Shown: piece by piece, positions 1 to 8,721 of the stretch
How the letters are laid out: the number at the start of each line of letters is the position of its first letter
Position numbering within the stretch: the stretch's first letter is position 1
Source: Chloroflexi bacterium bin20
Lineage (GTDB): Bacteria; Chloroflexota; Anaerolineae; Aggregatilineales; Phototrophicaceae
Direction: 5' to 3'
Length of the DNA stretch: 64,000 bases
Assembly (NCBI GenBank): GCA_002238485.1
Contig: MPMG01000001.1
Span: 496,001-560,000, forward strand
The notes under the pieces: model-generated
What the model was told of the DNA's origin: nothing
What the model saw: only the letters and a program-made list of their open reading frames with translations
Databases searched by the model: none
Translations under genes and position numbers: made by a program

Positions 1-1278
1 CGAGGCGCTCTGTGATGGTGGGGCGACGGGCACTTCGGCATATTCGCTGAAAGGCGATGCTATCGCGCCGGGATACACGTCTGCAGGAACCGCTGCTTGC
101 CCCGCGCCTTTATACCAAGCCATCAACTCGATCTGCAGCGATTCGATGCCGCTGTTGGGCAAGCCGCCGCCATAATTGCAGACCACCGCTTTAATCTCTG
201 CCTGGATGATCAAGGCGCTGCTCTCTACGACCTGCACGGCACCAGCTTCAGCCGCTACGATGTCGTTGGCAAGATCGCTTACACGCTCGCCGATATTGGC
301 TACCATGGCCGGATCTCCCATAGCCGCTGGCGCAGCGAAGAACTTCGACAGCGTCTCTTGGGTCTGGATGTCGAAGCCCCAAAATTCAACCGATTGCAGC
401 TCGCCCGAGACTTGTGACGCCGCGGAAATACCACATTCGCCCAGGAAATCGCTGCCCTGCGCATGGCTCAGTTCGATTGCGAATGAATCGTCATAATTGC
501 TGCCTTTGACAAAAGCCGACATGGTATGCAAGACTGGCGCGCCAAATTGCGGATGCATCGTGCCGCTGGGAGGGGTAGCGGGATCTTTCCATTGCGGCGC
601 TGACGAGGGATTGGCAAAGCCGCTAGTAGCCTGGGGACCAGCCTGTGGGGCGGCAGCGGCTGTTGTCTCTGGAAAGTGCGACGCATCGTCTGGCATGGCG
701 GCGCCTCCGCTCATGCCGAGCAGACCGCGTCCGATTATGGTCGCGATTGCAGCGCACAGCGCCACGATGAACAGAGAGGCGATCATCTGCAGGCTGCTGA
801 AGACCATGCCCGGATCTTCGGGAGCGTTTGCGCCATCCAGCTCGTTGAAGCCGGGAATGCGCGTAATGGCATCCAAGGCTTGTCGTTCTGCCAATGGGAT
901 CTGCAAATTGGCGGCCAGGCTGCGGACGGTCGCTTGTGGTTCGGGTATCTGCTGCAAAACCAGCAGGGCGTTGCTGTCGTCATAGCTGATCGTCTGTGAG
1001 TGGCCGACCGCCACCATGCGCACCCATTGCTCAATGGCTTGCTGGCTCATGTGGCGTGGCGAAGCGCCGGTAAACTCGGTGGGGATGATGACATAGGCGA
1101 CAACCAGCCCAATAATCATGCCGGCCAAGAGCAGAGCGATTGTGCCCCGCTGGGGCGCTGAATCGATGAGGCTTTGGATGCGCGGAGAGGACAAGCTCAG
1201 CCCGCTGGCATTTTGATCGGCAGGTGCAGCGGGCATGGGGGGCTGTGAATGCGGAGAATTGCCAGCCTGAAGACTCAT
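1..1278 (-). CDS. Two-TM hypothetical protein, 3' end beyond window
   Basis: An open frame of 426 codons runs from an ATG at 1278 to the left edge without a stop, so the C-terminus is missing. An AAAGG Shine-Dalgarno lies 9 nt before the ATG, and a TTGTTG-N17-TATAAT promoter lies just upstream. The N-terminal 40 residues are Pro/Ala/Ser-rich. Hydrophobic segments at about 45-65 and 163-185 enclose a 95-residue stretch that contains no obvious motif. After the second segment come a Pro/Ala-rich linker (about 193-235) and a polar domain that continues out of the window. The topology suggests a membrane-anchored envelope protein with its large C-terminal part on one side. I do not recognise the family and assign no function. 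The reading frame is convincing because it is long, has a ribosome site and a promoter, and the opposite-strand frames are short. Confidence 0.8.
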   Translation of the reverse strand, partial: MSLQAGNSPHSQPPMPAAPADQNASGLSLSSPRIQSLIDSAPQRGTIALLLAGMIIGLVVAYVIIPTEFTGASPRHMSQQAIEQWVRMVAVGHSQTISYDDSNALLVLQQIPEPQATVRSLAANLQIPLAERQALDAITRIPGFNELDGANAPEDPGMVFSSLQMIASLFIVALCAAIATIIGRGLLGMSGGAAMPDDASHFPETTAAAAPQAGPQATSGFANPSSAPQWKDPATPPSGTMHPQFGAPVLHTMSAFVKGSNYDDSFAIELSHAQGSDFLGECGISAASQVSGELQSVEFWGFDIQTQETLSKFFAAPAAMGDPAMVANIGERVSDLANDIVAAEAGAVQVVESSALIIQAEIKAVVCNYGGGLPNSGIESLQIELMAWYKGAGQAAVPADVYPGAIASPFSEYAEVPVAPPSQSAS

Positions 1279-1320
1279 GCGGGTCAACCTTTCGAGGTTG
1301 CAATAATATAGCTGGGCAGC

Positions 1321-1349
1321 ATTATAGGCTGGTTGTGAAATGGCAACAA
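1321..1349 (-). promoter_or_regulatory. Sigma-70-type promoter for the 1278 gene
   Basis: On the minus strand TTGTTG (1344-1349) and TATAAT (1321-1326) are separated by 17 bp. The predicted start of transcription is about 35 nt before the ATG at 1278. It lies in the 126-bp gap downstream of topA, so the 1278 gene can be transcribed independently of topA. Confidence 0.6.
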
Positions 1350-1404
1350 ATGCCATGCGCGGCAATTTGTTTGCATTTTGCTCGTGTCTGTGGCGGCGCT
1401 GCGC

Positions 1405-3777
1405 CTAGTCTGTGAGGGGCTCCGCCACTTCGACTGTGTTGAGATTGCGCGGCAGACGCCAGGTCGTGTAGTCGCAGTCCGGATAGCGGCTGCAGCCATA
1501 AAAGGTACGACCCTTGCGCGTGCGTTTGCGGACGACCTCGCCTCGTTGTTCATCCCCGCAAGTCGGGCACAGATGCCCAGTACGATCGAGGTATCGCTCC
1601 GTGTGTTTGCATTCAGGATAGCGCGAACAGCCGATGAATTTGCCATAACGCGAATGTTTCACCAGCAGATCGCCCTCTTCGCAGCTGGGGCAACCGCGGC
1701 CGACCTTCTCTGCGACATCACGTTGCGGCATATTCTGCTCTGCATACTGCAGCCGCTGCTCAAATGGAGCGTAGAATTCGCCCAGCATCGGCCTCCAGGG
1801 CAGCTTGCCGTTCGACACCGCATCCAGCTGGTCTTCCATGCGCGCAGTGAAGGTGTAGTCCATCTCTGCGGCGAAGAATTCCGACAGCAGTTCGCAGACG
1901 ACGAATCCCGTCTTGGTTGGCTTCAAGCGGCGCTGTTCTTGCGTCACATAATCGCGGGCCTGGATGACGCTGACTGTCGGGGCATAGGTGCTGGGACGGC
2001 CGATGCCTTTGTCTTCCAGTTGGCGGATGAGCGTGGCTTCGGTATAACGCGGCGGCGGCTGCGTAAAATGCTGCTCGGGCAAGATCTGCCTGCGCTCGAG
2101 CATTTCGCCCGTTTGCAGGTCCGGGAAGTCTTGCTCTGGTTCTGCGCTCGCTTTCACAGCGCCAGAAACGGCCAGGTGCCCGCTGAATTTTAGCTTGCTG
2201 CCCGATGCGCGCAGCAGGTAGGGCATGTCTTCGGGAGTCAAGCCGGCGGCGATTTCGATGCGCAATGTGTCATAGACAGCCGGCGCCATCTGGCTGGCCA
2301 CAAATCGCTGCCAAATCAGCCTGTAGATGGCAAGTTGCGCCTTGTCCAGATGCCCCGAGAGCGACTCGGGCGTCCGTTTGACGCTGGTGGGGCGGATGGC
2401 TTCGTGAGCTTCCTGGGCGCCCTTGGCACGGGTTTTGTATTTTGGCGGCGACTTGGGCACGAAGGAACTGCCGAATTTGTCTGCGATGTACCTGCGCGCC
2501 TCGTGCTGGGAGTCTTGCGAAACTTGCACGCTGTCGGTACGCATATAGGTGATCAAGCCGATCGTTTTGCCCGTGCCGATGTCGATGCCTTCATACAGTT
2601 GCTGGGCAAGGCGCATGGTGCGGCTGGCGCTCATGCTGCGGCGCGATGACGCTGCTTGCTGGAGCGTGCTGGTGGTGAAAGGCGCAGCTGGTCTGGACTG
2701 GCGCGTGCCGCGTTTGACGGCAGCCACCTGGAACAGGCTATTGCGCAGCATGTCGACATGGGGCAGCACAGTCGCTTCTGTATCCAGCGCAGGTGGATCG
2801 CCGCTCTTGGCATCAAAGCTCACACTGGAATCGCCGATCTTTGTCAGGCGGGCTTTGAATGGCGCGTTGGCTTGGTCTTGTCCTTTTGCAAGCAGCGCGT
2901 CTATCGTCCAATGTTCGACTGGAACGAAGCTCTTGATGGCATTTTCGCGCTCGACAACCAGACGCAAGGCGATGCTCTGCACCCGCCCGGCCGATAGCCC
3001 GCTGCGGACTTTCTTCCACAACAGCGGCGACACCTGATAACCAACCAGTCGGTCTAGGATGCGCCGCGCCTGCTGGGCATCGACCAGATCCATATTGATG
3101 TCGCGAGGGTTGGAGAACGCAGCTGCTACGGCGCTGTCGGTGATTTCATGAAAGACGACCCGTTTTACTTTGGCTTCGGGCATTTCCGCCGCGGCCACCA
3201 GGTGCCAGGCGATCGCTTCGCCCTCGCGGTCGGGGTCTGTCGCCAGGTAGATTTCTTCTGCGCCCGCTACCGCCGCTTTGAGTTCCTTGACGGTGGCGCG
3301 CTTTTCGTTGGGCACGCGATATTCGGGTTCAAAGTCGTTTTCAATATCCACCGAAAGCCGACTCTTGAGCAAGTCGCGCACATGCCCCACGGATGACAGC
3401 ACGGTGTAGCCCTTGCCCAGGAAGCCGCCTATGGTGCGCGCTTTGGCGGGCGATTCAACGATAACGAGCTTGCCGACATGTTTGGCTTTGGCGGCGCGCT
3501 TGCCATTGGACCTGGATTTGGAAACGGCGCGAGATTTGCTTCGCGACTTTTTCGGGGCTTTTTTGCGCTTGGGCTTTGCCACTACTTGCGGTTTGGGGAT
3601 GCCGTCGTGAGCTGGTGTAGTGCCCCTGCGGTAGAGGCCCTTGCCGCATTCGGCGCATTGTCCGCGCGTGCCAGCTACACCAGCTTCAGAATAGACTGCC
3701 TTGGGGTTCTGCATGATACGTTTGGTTTTGCAAGTCAGGCAATGTACTTCAATCGCTTGTTTTTCTTGGTCAGCCAT
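1405..3777 (-). CDS. topA: Type I DNA topoisomerase (TopA) with N-terminal zinc-ribbon fusion
   Basis: This 790-residue protein relaxes negative supercoils by single-strand passage. Residues 10-50 hold a CxxC...CxxC ribbon (Cys 13/16 and 41/44) resembling DUF5679, followed by a Lys/Arg/Ser-rich linker to about residue 100. The TOPRIM domain starts at about 103 (VESPAKA) and contains the acidic TDPDREGE motif near 180. The catalytic tyrosine is Tyr411 in YMRTDS. The C-terminus carries two zinc-finger repeats of the topoisomerase type (CPSC...CSRYPEC and CPTC...CSRYPDC). The start has AGGACGGGAT just upstream. It is the last gene of the run ffh-rpsP-khpA-rimM-dprA-manC-topA. The ribbon fusion is known from Chloroflexota; the identification of TopA is certain. 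Confidence 0.97.
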   Translation of the reverse strand: MADQEKQAIEVHCLTCKTKRIMQNPKAVYSEAGVAGTRGQCAECGKGLYRRGTTPAHDGIPKPQVVAKPKRKKAPKKSRSKSRAVSKSRSNGKRAAKAKHVGKLVIVESPAKARTIGGFLGKGYTVLSSVGHVRDLLKSRLSVDIENDFEPEYRVPNEKRATVKELKAAVAGAEEIYLATDPDREGEAIAWHLVAAAEMPEAKVKRVVFHEITDSAVAAAFSNPRDINMDLVDAQQARRILDRLVGYQVSPLLWKKVRSGLSAGRVQSIALRLVVERENAIKSFVPVEHWTIDALLAKGQDQANAPFKARLTKIGDSSVSFDAKSGDPPALDTEATVLPHVDMLRNSLFQVAAVKRGTRQSRPAAPFTTSTLQQAASSRRSMSASRTMRLAQQLYEGIDIGTGKTIGLITYMRTDSVQVSQDSQHEARRYIADKFGSSFVPKSPPKYKTRAKGAQEAHEAIRPTSVKRTPESLSGHLDKAQLAIYRLIWQRFVASQMAPAVYDTLRIEIAAGLTPEDMPYLLRASGSKLKFSGHLAVSGAVKASAEPEQDFPDLQTGEMLERRQILPEQHFTQPPPRYTEATLIRQLEDKGIGRPSTYAPTVSVIQARDYVTQEQRRLKPTKTGFVVCELLSEFFAAEMDYTFTARMEDQLDAVSNGKLPWRPMLGEFYAPFEQRLQYAEQNMPQRDVAEKVGRGCPSCEEGDLLVKHSRYGKFIGCSRYPECKHTERYLDRTGHLCPTCGDEQRGEVVRKRTRKGRTFYGCSRYPDCDYTTWRLPRNLNTVEVAEPLTD

Positions 3778-3806
3778 ATCCCGTCCTGGTCGGTGTGTGG
3801 GTGCTG

Positions 3807-4892
3807 TTAGAGATACTCATTGCTGCCATTTTCGCGCAGGTAATCCACTACCTGTTTGACATCTTCGGTGCGGTCTTTGTGACAAACCAGCAGCACATCG
3901 CCCGAGTCGACCACCACGACATCTTCTACGCCGATGGTCACCGCCAGCCGATCGCTGAAGACCAGCGTGTCGCGCGTATCCAGGATGACGCGGTTTTCGC
4001 GCGCTTGGCCCTTGATACAGTTGCCAAAATTGTCTTGCGGCAAAATGTCATATAGGGATGCCCAGGTGCCGACATCGCTCCAGCCGATATCAATGGGAAT
4101 GACGGCGATATTATCCGCCTTCTCCATGATGGCGAAATCAATCGATAAAGTCGGCATCGTCTCCCAGATATCGCGCAATTTCGTCTGATAATCGGGCGCC
4201 TGGCTGACCGATTGCAAATAAGCGCACATGGCATACATGCCCGGCTGGTAACGTTCGAGGTCTTGCATAGCCCGGTCGACGCGCCAAATGAACATGCCCG
4301 AATTCCAGCTGTATTCTCCCGCCGCCAGGAAATGCGTCGCCCGCACGATATCCGGTTTTTCGGTGAAGCGTCGGCTCATGTACACCGGGAATCCGCGACA
4401 ATCGCCCAGCGGCTGCCCCTGCTGGATATAGCCAAAGCCAGTTGACGGATACGAAGGCGCCATGCCCAAAGTCACAATTCTGCCATCCTGCGCCAGCTGC
4501 CAGGCCGCGCCCAGCACATCGCAGAATATGTCGACTTGGCTGATGTGATGGTCGGCGGTCAAAATGGCAACGGTCGCGTCTGGATCACGTTGCTGGATGA
4601 CGCTTAATGCCAGCGCCAGAGCCGGTGCGGTATTTTTTGCATAGGGTTCAATGACGAAGTTATCGCGGGGAATGTCCGGCGCTTCGGCCTGCAGTTGTTC
4701 GGCGTATTGCTTGCCAGTGACGACAAAGATGTCTTCTGGGGCGAAGAGCGGTTGAATGCGCTCGATGCTGGTGCGAAACATGCTGTGATCGTCAATGAGC
4801 GGCAGCAGTTGCTTGGGCATGTCGGCGCGGCTGAGGGGCCACAGGCGCGTGCCTCTGCCACCGGCGGCTATCAACGCATAATAGCTTTTCAT
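3807..4892 (-). CDS. manC: Mannose-1-phosphate guanylyltransferase
   Basis: This 361-residue enzyme makes GDP-mannose from mannose-1-phosphate and GTP for glycan and glycolipid synthesis. The nucleotidyltransferase signature GGRGTRLWPLSR starts at about residue 12 and is followed by PKQ. The FTEKPD motif that binds the sugar phosphate is present near residue 175. The length matches the single-domain ManC form; there is no fused phosphomannose isomerase or cupin domain. Its ATG overlaps the dprA stop by 4 nt, so translation is probably coupled. AAAGG and GAGG precede the start. Confidence 0.93.
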   Translation of the reverse strand: MKSYYALIAAGGRGTRLWPLSRADMPKQLLPLIDDHSMFRTSIERIQPLFAPEDIFVVTGKQYAEQLQAEAPDIPRDNFVIEPYAKNTAPALALALSVIQQRDPDATVAILTADHHISQVDIFCDVLGAAWQLAQDGRIVTLGMAPSYPSTGFGYIQQGQPLGDCRGFPVYMSRRFTEKPDIVRATHFLAAGEYSWNSGMFIWRVDRAMQDLERYQPGMYAMCAYLQSVSQAPDYQTKLRDIWETMPTLSIDFAIMEKADNIAVIPIDIGWSDVGTWASLYDILPQDNFGNCIKGQARENRVILDTRDTLVFSDRLAVTIGVEDVVVVDSGDVLLVCHKDRTEDVKQVVDYLRENGSNEYL

Positions 4893-6013
4893 CGCCTCGA
4901 CCTTTGCGGGTTGGGATTGCGCGCGAGGCAGTATTGCATAGCGCCAGCGCTCTCGACAAGTCCCTTTAATTCCAGCAGCGCCAGCGTGGCAGAGACGGTG
5001 GCGGCGGGTAGTTTTGTCTCGCGGACGACTTCATCCACATGGCTAGGGTCGGCGTCAAGCAATGCCAGGATGGCGCTTTCTGTCTCGTTGGCCGGCTGGA
5101 TACGCTCTGCCTGCCGCTGCGTTTGCGCCGCCAGATGCGTCATATTCAAGGCATCCAGAATATCGCTGACATCCAAGACCAGCCTCGCGCCGTCCTGGAT
5201 CAGCCGGTTGCAGCCGCGCCCGCTGATGCTGTGATAGCTGTGTGGCACGGCGAAGACATCCCGCCCCTGCGCAAGGGCGTGGTCGGCGGTATTCAGCGCG
5301 CCGCTGCGTTCTGGCGCTTCTGCCACGAGCAGGCCATGCGAGAGCCCGCTGATGATGCGGTTGCGCTGCGTGAAGTTCGTGCGCAAGGGTGGCGAGCCAA
5401 CCGGCAGCTCGCTGATAATCGCGCCGTTTTGCATGATCTCTTCGGCAATATTGATGTTTTCGCGTGGATAGATGATGTCGATGCCTGCGCCCATGACGGC
5501 GATGGTGCGTCCGCCCGCTGCCAACGCGCCACGATGCGCCGCCGCGTCGATGCCATGCGCCAAGCCAGAGACAATCGTGATGCCATGCTGCGCAAGCTCT
5601 TGCGCGAGCTCGTTCGCCGCATCCCAGCCACGTTTGCTGGCTTTGCGCGTGCCGACAAGGCCCAGGCACTTTTCGTCATCTGCACTGAGCTGTCCGCGCA
5701 CATAGAGCAGCAGCGGGCGATCGTCTAGCTGACGCAGCAAGGCAGGGTAGGCGGCATCGTCTTGGGTTACCAAGCTCGCTCCAGCCGCCGCAACCTTGCC
5801 CAACTCGCGCTGCAGGTCGATTTTCTGGCGCGCTGCGCAAAAGCTGCCCAGCATCTTCTTCGGCAGGGGCAGTCGCATCATAGCGGCGTCTGTCTCCAAC
5901 CAGAGCGCTTCTGGCGACTCGAAATGCGCCAACAGCCTCGACAGCTTGACGATTCCGAAGTCGGGCAACAAGTGCAAGCCCAGCCAATAGCGGTGCTGCG
6001 GATTATCGCGCAT
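4889..6013 (-). CDS. dprA: DNA-processing protein DprA
   Basis: This 374-residue protein loads RecA on incoming single-stranded DNA during natural transformation. The Rossmann-like core is clear: GLAHGIDAAAHRGAL, a GAGIDIIYP segment, SELPVGSPP and FTQRNRIISGL motifs, then the GALNTA and GCNRLI blocks. A winged-helix-like C-terminal domain (about 300-360) follows, as in most Smf/DprA proteins. It overlaps manC by 4 nt and lies 57 nt downstream of rimM. Other competence genes are not in the window, so transformability is only a possibility. Confidence 0.95.
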   Translation of the reverse strand: MRDNPQHRYWLGLHLLPDFGIVKLSRLLAHFESPEALWLETDAAMMRLPLPKKMLGSFCAARQKIDLQRELGKVAAAGASLVTQDDAAYPALLRQLDDRPLLLYVRGQLSADDEKCLGLVGTRKASKRGWDAANELAQELAQHGITIVSGLAHGIDAAAHRGALAAGGRTIAVMGAGIDIIYPRENINIAEEIMQNGAIISELPVGSPPLRTNFTQRNRIISGLSHGLLVAEAPERSGALNTADHALAQGRDVFAVPHSYHSISGRGCNRLIQDGARLVLDVSDILDALNMTHLAAQTQRQAERIQPANETESAILALLDADPSHVDEVVRETKLPAATVSATLALLELKGLVESAGAMQYCLARNPNPQRSRR

Positions 6014-6070
6014 GCAGTTTCATCTTTGTGGTGAAGTCGTCAAAAGCATATCAGCGTGGGCAAATTGCTG

Positions 6071-6625
6071 TCAAGGCGGGCGCTGGTTTCTTGTTGGGGG
6101 GAGCAGCCCCTCGGGCAAGGTCATGCTGATGACGCCGCTTTCAAAATCAATGTGGTCTATCGTCTCGTCGTGCGCGGGGATAAGCAACTCGCCACCGTCT
6201 GCGCTTTCGACTATGTAGACATCGTTGGCGCCGGTTTCCAGCACCTCGCGGATGCGACCGACCTCGTTGCCATCGGCGACAACCAGCAGGCCGGTCAACT
6301 GAAACAGGAAGTATTCGCCTTCGTTCAGCGGCGGCAACTGCTCAATATCGCAGTATACGAGCTTGCCGCGCATTTTATCGGCATGTTCGCGGCGATCGCA
6401 GCCGTCCAGCGAGAGCAGGGCATAGGCTTTGTTGAAGCGAATTCGCAAGACATCGACTCGTGCGCGTTCTTGGCTGGTATCGCTGTCGGCCAGGTAGATG
6501 TACTCCAGCTGCCTGAGCGCTTGGGGGTCGTGGCAGAGCACGCGCATGCGCAGTTCGCCACGCACGCCATGCGGACGCAAAATCTCGCCGATGACCAGTT
6601 GTCGCGGCTTTTGACTGTTTGTCAC
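6071..6625 (-). CDS. rimM: Ribosome maturation factor RimM
   Basis: This 184-residue factor assists maturation of the 30S head and binds S19. The N-terminal RimM domain has the family motif IGEILRPHGVRGELR at about residue 12, and a PRC-barrel domain follows from about residue 100 (EGEYFLFQL...). The start codon is GTG at 6625, 6 nt after the khpA stop; no strong ribosome site is seen, so translation is probably coupled. The order rpsP-khpA-rimM is the classical arrangement. Confidence 0.95.
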   Translation of the reverse strand: MTNSQKPRQLVIGEILRPHGVRGELRMRVLCHDPQALRQLEYIYLADSDTSQERARVDVLRIRFNKAYALLSLDGCDRREHADKMRGKLVYCDIEQLPPLNEGEYFLFQLTGLLVVADGNEVGRIREVLETGANDVYIVESADGGELLIPAHDETIDHIDFESGVISMTLPEGLLPPTRNQRPP

Positions 6626-6631
6626 GATTGG

Positions 6632-6880
6632 CTATTCGATTTCCAGGATAACGCGTCGCCGCCGGTCGCGTCCGCGTTCGTTCTGTTCGGGCATGGCACG
6701 CAGCAGCGCGCGGATGGAATTGGCCACGCGGCCGTTGCGCCCGATGACGCGCCCCATATCGCCAGAAGCGACCGACAACTCCAGCACGACATTGCGGCTG
6801 TTGTCTTTGCGGCTTACCCGCACCTGGTCGGGGTGGCTGACCAAGTTTTCGGCGATGTATTGAACCAGTTGCTCTTCCAT
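6632..6880 (-). CDS. khpA: KH-domain RNA-binding protein (KhpA/YlqC)
   Basis: This 82-residue protein is a single KH domain. The signature GRVIGRNGRVANSIR (GxxG loop) occupies about residues 43-57. KhpA proteins bind RNA and in Gram-positive bacteria partner with KhpB; no KhpB is in this window. It sits between rpsP and rimM, as ylqC does in many bacteria. The length matches the usual 75-85 residues. Confidence 0.93.
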   Translation of the reverse strand: MEEQLVQYIAENLVSHPDQVRVSRKDNSRNVVLELSVASGDMGRVIGRNGRVANSIRALLRAMPEQNERGRDRRRRVILEIE

Positions 6881-6900
6881 AAGCAGCGCTGCCTTTCGTC

Positions 6901-7311
6901 CTAGCTCTCGGCTTCGGCAGCCATGCGAGCCGCCTCGCGCGCCTTGATCTTGCTTTCGCCGTCGCCGGGGGCTGGATAGTTGGTCTTTGGGCTGGGCAGC
7001 GGCGGACGCGTCTCTTCGGCTTCGCGCAGCAAGTCTTCCATGCTTTCGCCAGCCCGCAGCCGTTCATATCGCGCCCAGGTGCCCGTGTGCGTCAACAGCC
7101 GGCGGACGGCATCGCTGGGCTGCGCGCCGACCGAGAGCCAATACAAGGCGCGGTCTTCTTCAATGATTTCTGTGGCGGGCCGGGTGCGCGGGTTGTAATG
7201 CCCGATATTTTCCAGGTAGCTGCCGTTGCGAGCCTTGCGCTGGTCGATGACGACGATGCGGTAGCTGGGCTGGCGCTTGAGGCCCTGACGGCGTAGACGA
7301 ATGCGAACCAT
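6901..7311 (-). CDS. rpsP: 30S ribosomal protein S16 (bS16), C-terminally extended
   Basis: The N-terminal 80 residues are a typical S16 (MVRIRLRRQGLKRQPSYRIVV..., then YNPRT). The protein is 136 residues, whereas S16 is usually 80-95. The extra C-terminal 50 residues are rich in Glu, Lys, Ala and Pro, and are probably disordered. AGGAGA lies 8 nt before the ATG. It follows ffh closely (18 nt), forming an ffh-rpsP-khpA-rimM operon. Confidence 0.96.
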   Translation of the reverse strand: MVRIRLRRQGLKRQPSYRIVVIDQRKARNGSYLENIGHYNPRTRPATEIIEEDRALYWLSVGAQPSDAVRRLLTHTGTWARYERLRAGESMEDLLREAEETRPPLPSPKTNYPAPGDGESKIKAREAARMAAEAES

Positions 7312-7329
7312 GTGTTTTCTCCTGCTAGT

Positions 7330-8667
7330 TTAGGCGGTCAAGCCGGGGATCTTTGGCATCTTCCCGCGGCTGATTTGATTCATGAGACGGCTCATCTGGC
7401 GGAATTGCTTGAGCAGATCGTTGACATCGCGCACTTCCACACCACTGCCGGCGGCGATTCGTTTCTTGCGGCTGGCTTTTAATATGCGCGGGTGGCGGCG
7501 TTCCTGTGGCGTCATGGAATTGATGATCGCCTCGACCTTGCGGACGCGCTTTTCCATATCATCGCTGTTGATTTCGGCTTGTGTCTGCAGTTTGGACATG
7601 CCGGGAATCATGCCCATGACCTTGCCCAGTGGTCCCATGCGGCGGATCTTCTGCAGTTGCTCGAGGAAGTCTTGCAAAGAAAACTCATTCTTCATTATTT
7701 TGCTTTGCAGGCGCAGCGCTTCTTCTTCTTCGTAAAGCGTCTCGGTCTTTTCAATCAGCGACATGATATCGCCCATGCCGAGGATGCGTTGGGCGATGCG
7801 ATCGGGGTGGAACAGCTCCAGCGTGTCGGCGCTGACCTTCTCGCCGGTGCCCATGTATTTGATGGGCACGCCCGTCACCGCGCGCATGGAAAGAGCCGCT
7901 CCGCCGCGCGCATCGCCATCCACGCGCGTAAGGATCAAGCCAGTGATGCCCAGGCTTTCGTTGAAGCCACGCGCGATATTGACTGCTTCCTGCCCGGTCA
8001 TGGCATCGGCGACGAGCAAGATCTCGGCTGGCGAAGAGATGCGTTTGATCTCCTCCAATTCTTCCATCTTTGTGTCATCGATTTGCAGGCGGCCCGCCGT
8101 GTCTATCAAGACGACATCGGCATTGTTTTCGCGCGCCTGTTTCAGTCCGCGCCTGACGATATTGGGCGGCGTATCGCTGGCGCCTTCTTCGTAATAGGGC
8201 ACGCCGATCTGCCTGGCCAGCGTTACCAACTGGTCGACCGCGGCGGGGCGATAGGTATCGGCAGCCAGCATCATGGGCTTGCGGCCATTGGAGCGCAGGT
8301 GCAGGGCGAGCTTGGCGGTGTTGGTCGTTTTGCCAGCGCCTTGCAAGCCCACCATCATGATGACATGCGGCGTGGAACTGCCGCTGAAACTGAGTCGGCC
8401 CGCTTCGCCAAGCATATCCACCATTTCTTCGTGGATGATCTTGACGACCTGCTCGCTGGGCTTCAGCGCATTGTGCACTTCTTCGCCCAGGGCCCGTTGG
8501 CGGACTTGCTTGATGAAATCCTTGACGATGGGCAGCGCGACATCCGCCTCGAGCAGCGCCATCCGCACCTCGCGCATGACGGCTTTGACATCGGCCTCTT
8601 TGACGGTGCCGCCCTTGCGCAAACTCTCAAAGGCGGTATCCAGTCTTTGGCTTAGAGAATCAAACAT
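7330..8667 (-). CDS. ffh: Signal recognition particle protein Ffh
   Basis: This 445-residue SRP54 GTPase targets nascent membrane proteins to the Sec translocon. I start it at the ATG at 8667 (MFDSLSQRL), the conserved N-terminus; the frame extends upstream to 8718 but those residues are not family-like. The N domain is followed by the G domain: GLQGAGKTT (G1), DTYRPAA, DTAGRL (G3) and TRVDGDARGG. The C-terminal M domain carries the conserved GMIPGM hairpin loop and a Met-rich end. The neighbours rpsP, khpA and rimM fit the translation context. No ftsY or SRP RNA was found in the window. Confidence 0.96.
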   Translation of the reverse strand: MFDSLSQRLDTAFESLRKGGTVKEADVKAVMREVRMALLEADVALPIVKDFIKQVRQRALGEEVHNALKPSEQVVKIIHEEMVDMLGEAGRLSFSGSSTPHVIMMVGLQGAGKTTNTAKLALHLRSNGRKPMMLAADTYRPAAVDQLVTLARQIGVPYYEEGASDTPPNIVRRGLKQARENNADVVLIDTAGRLQIDDTKMEELEEIKRISSPAEILLVADAMTGQEAVNIARGFNESLGITGLILTRVDGDARGGAALSMRAVTGVPIKYMGTGEKVSADTLELFHPDRIAQRILGMGDIMSLIEKTETLYEEEEALRLQSKIMKNEFSLQDFLEQLQKIRRMGPLGKVMGMIPGMSKLQTQAEINSDDMEKRVRKVEAIINSMTPQERRHPRILKASRKKRIAAGSGVEVRDVNDLLKQFRQMSRLMNQISRGKMPKIPGLTA

Positions 8668-8721
8668 AGGCCTCGCTCGTCGAATTGCGACATGGCAGTC
8701 TACAGGCTGGCTCGGCAACTG

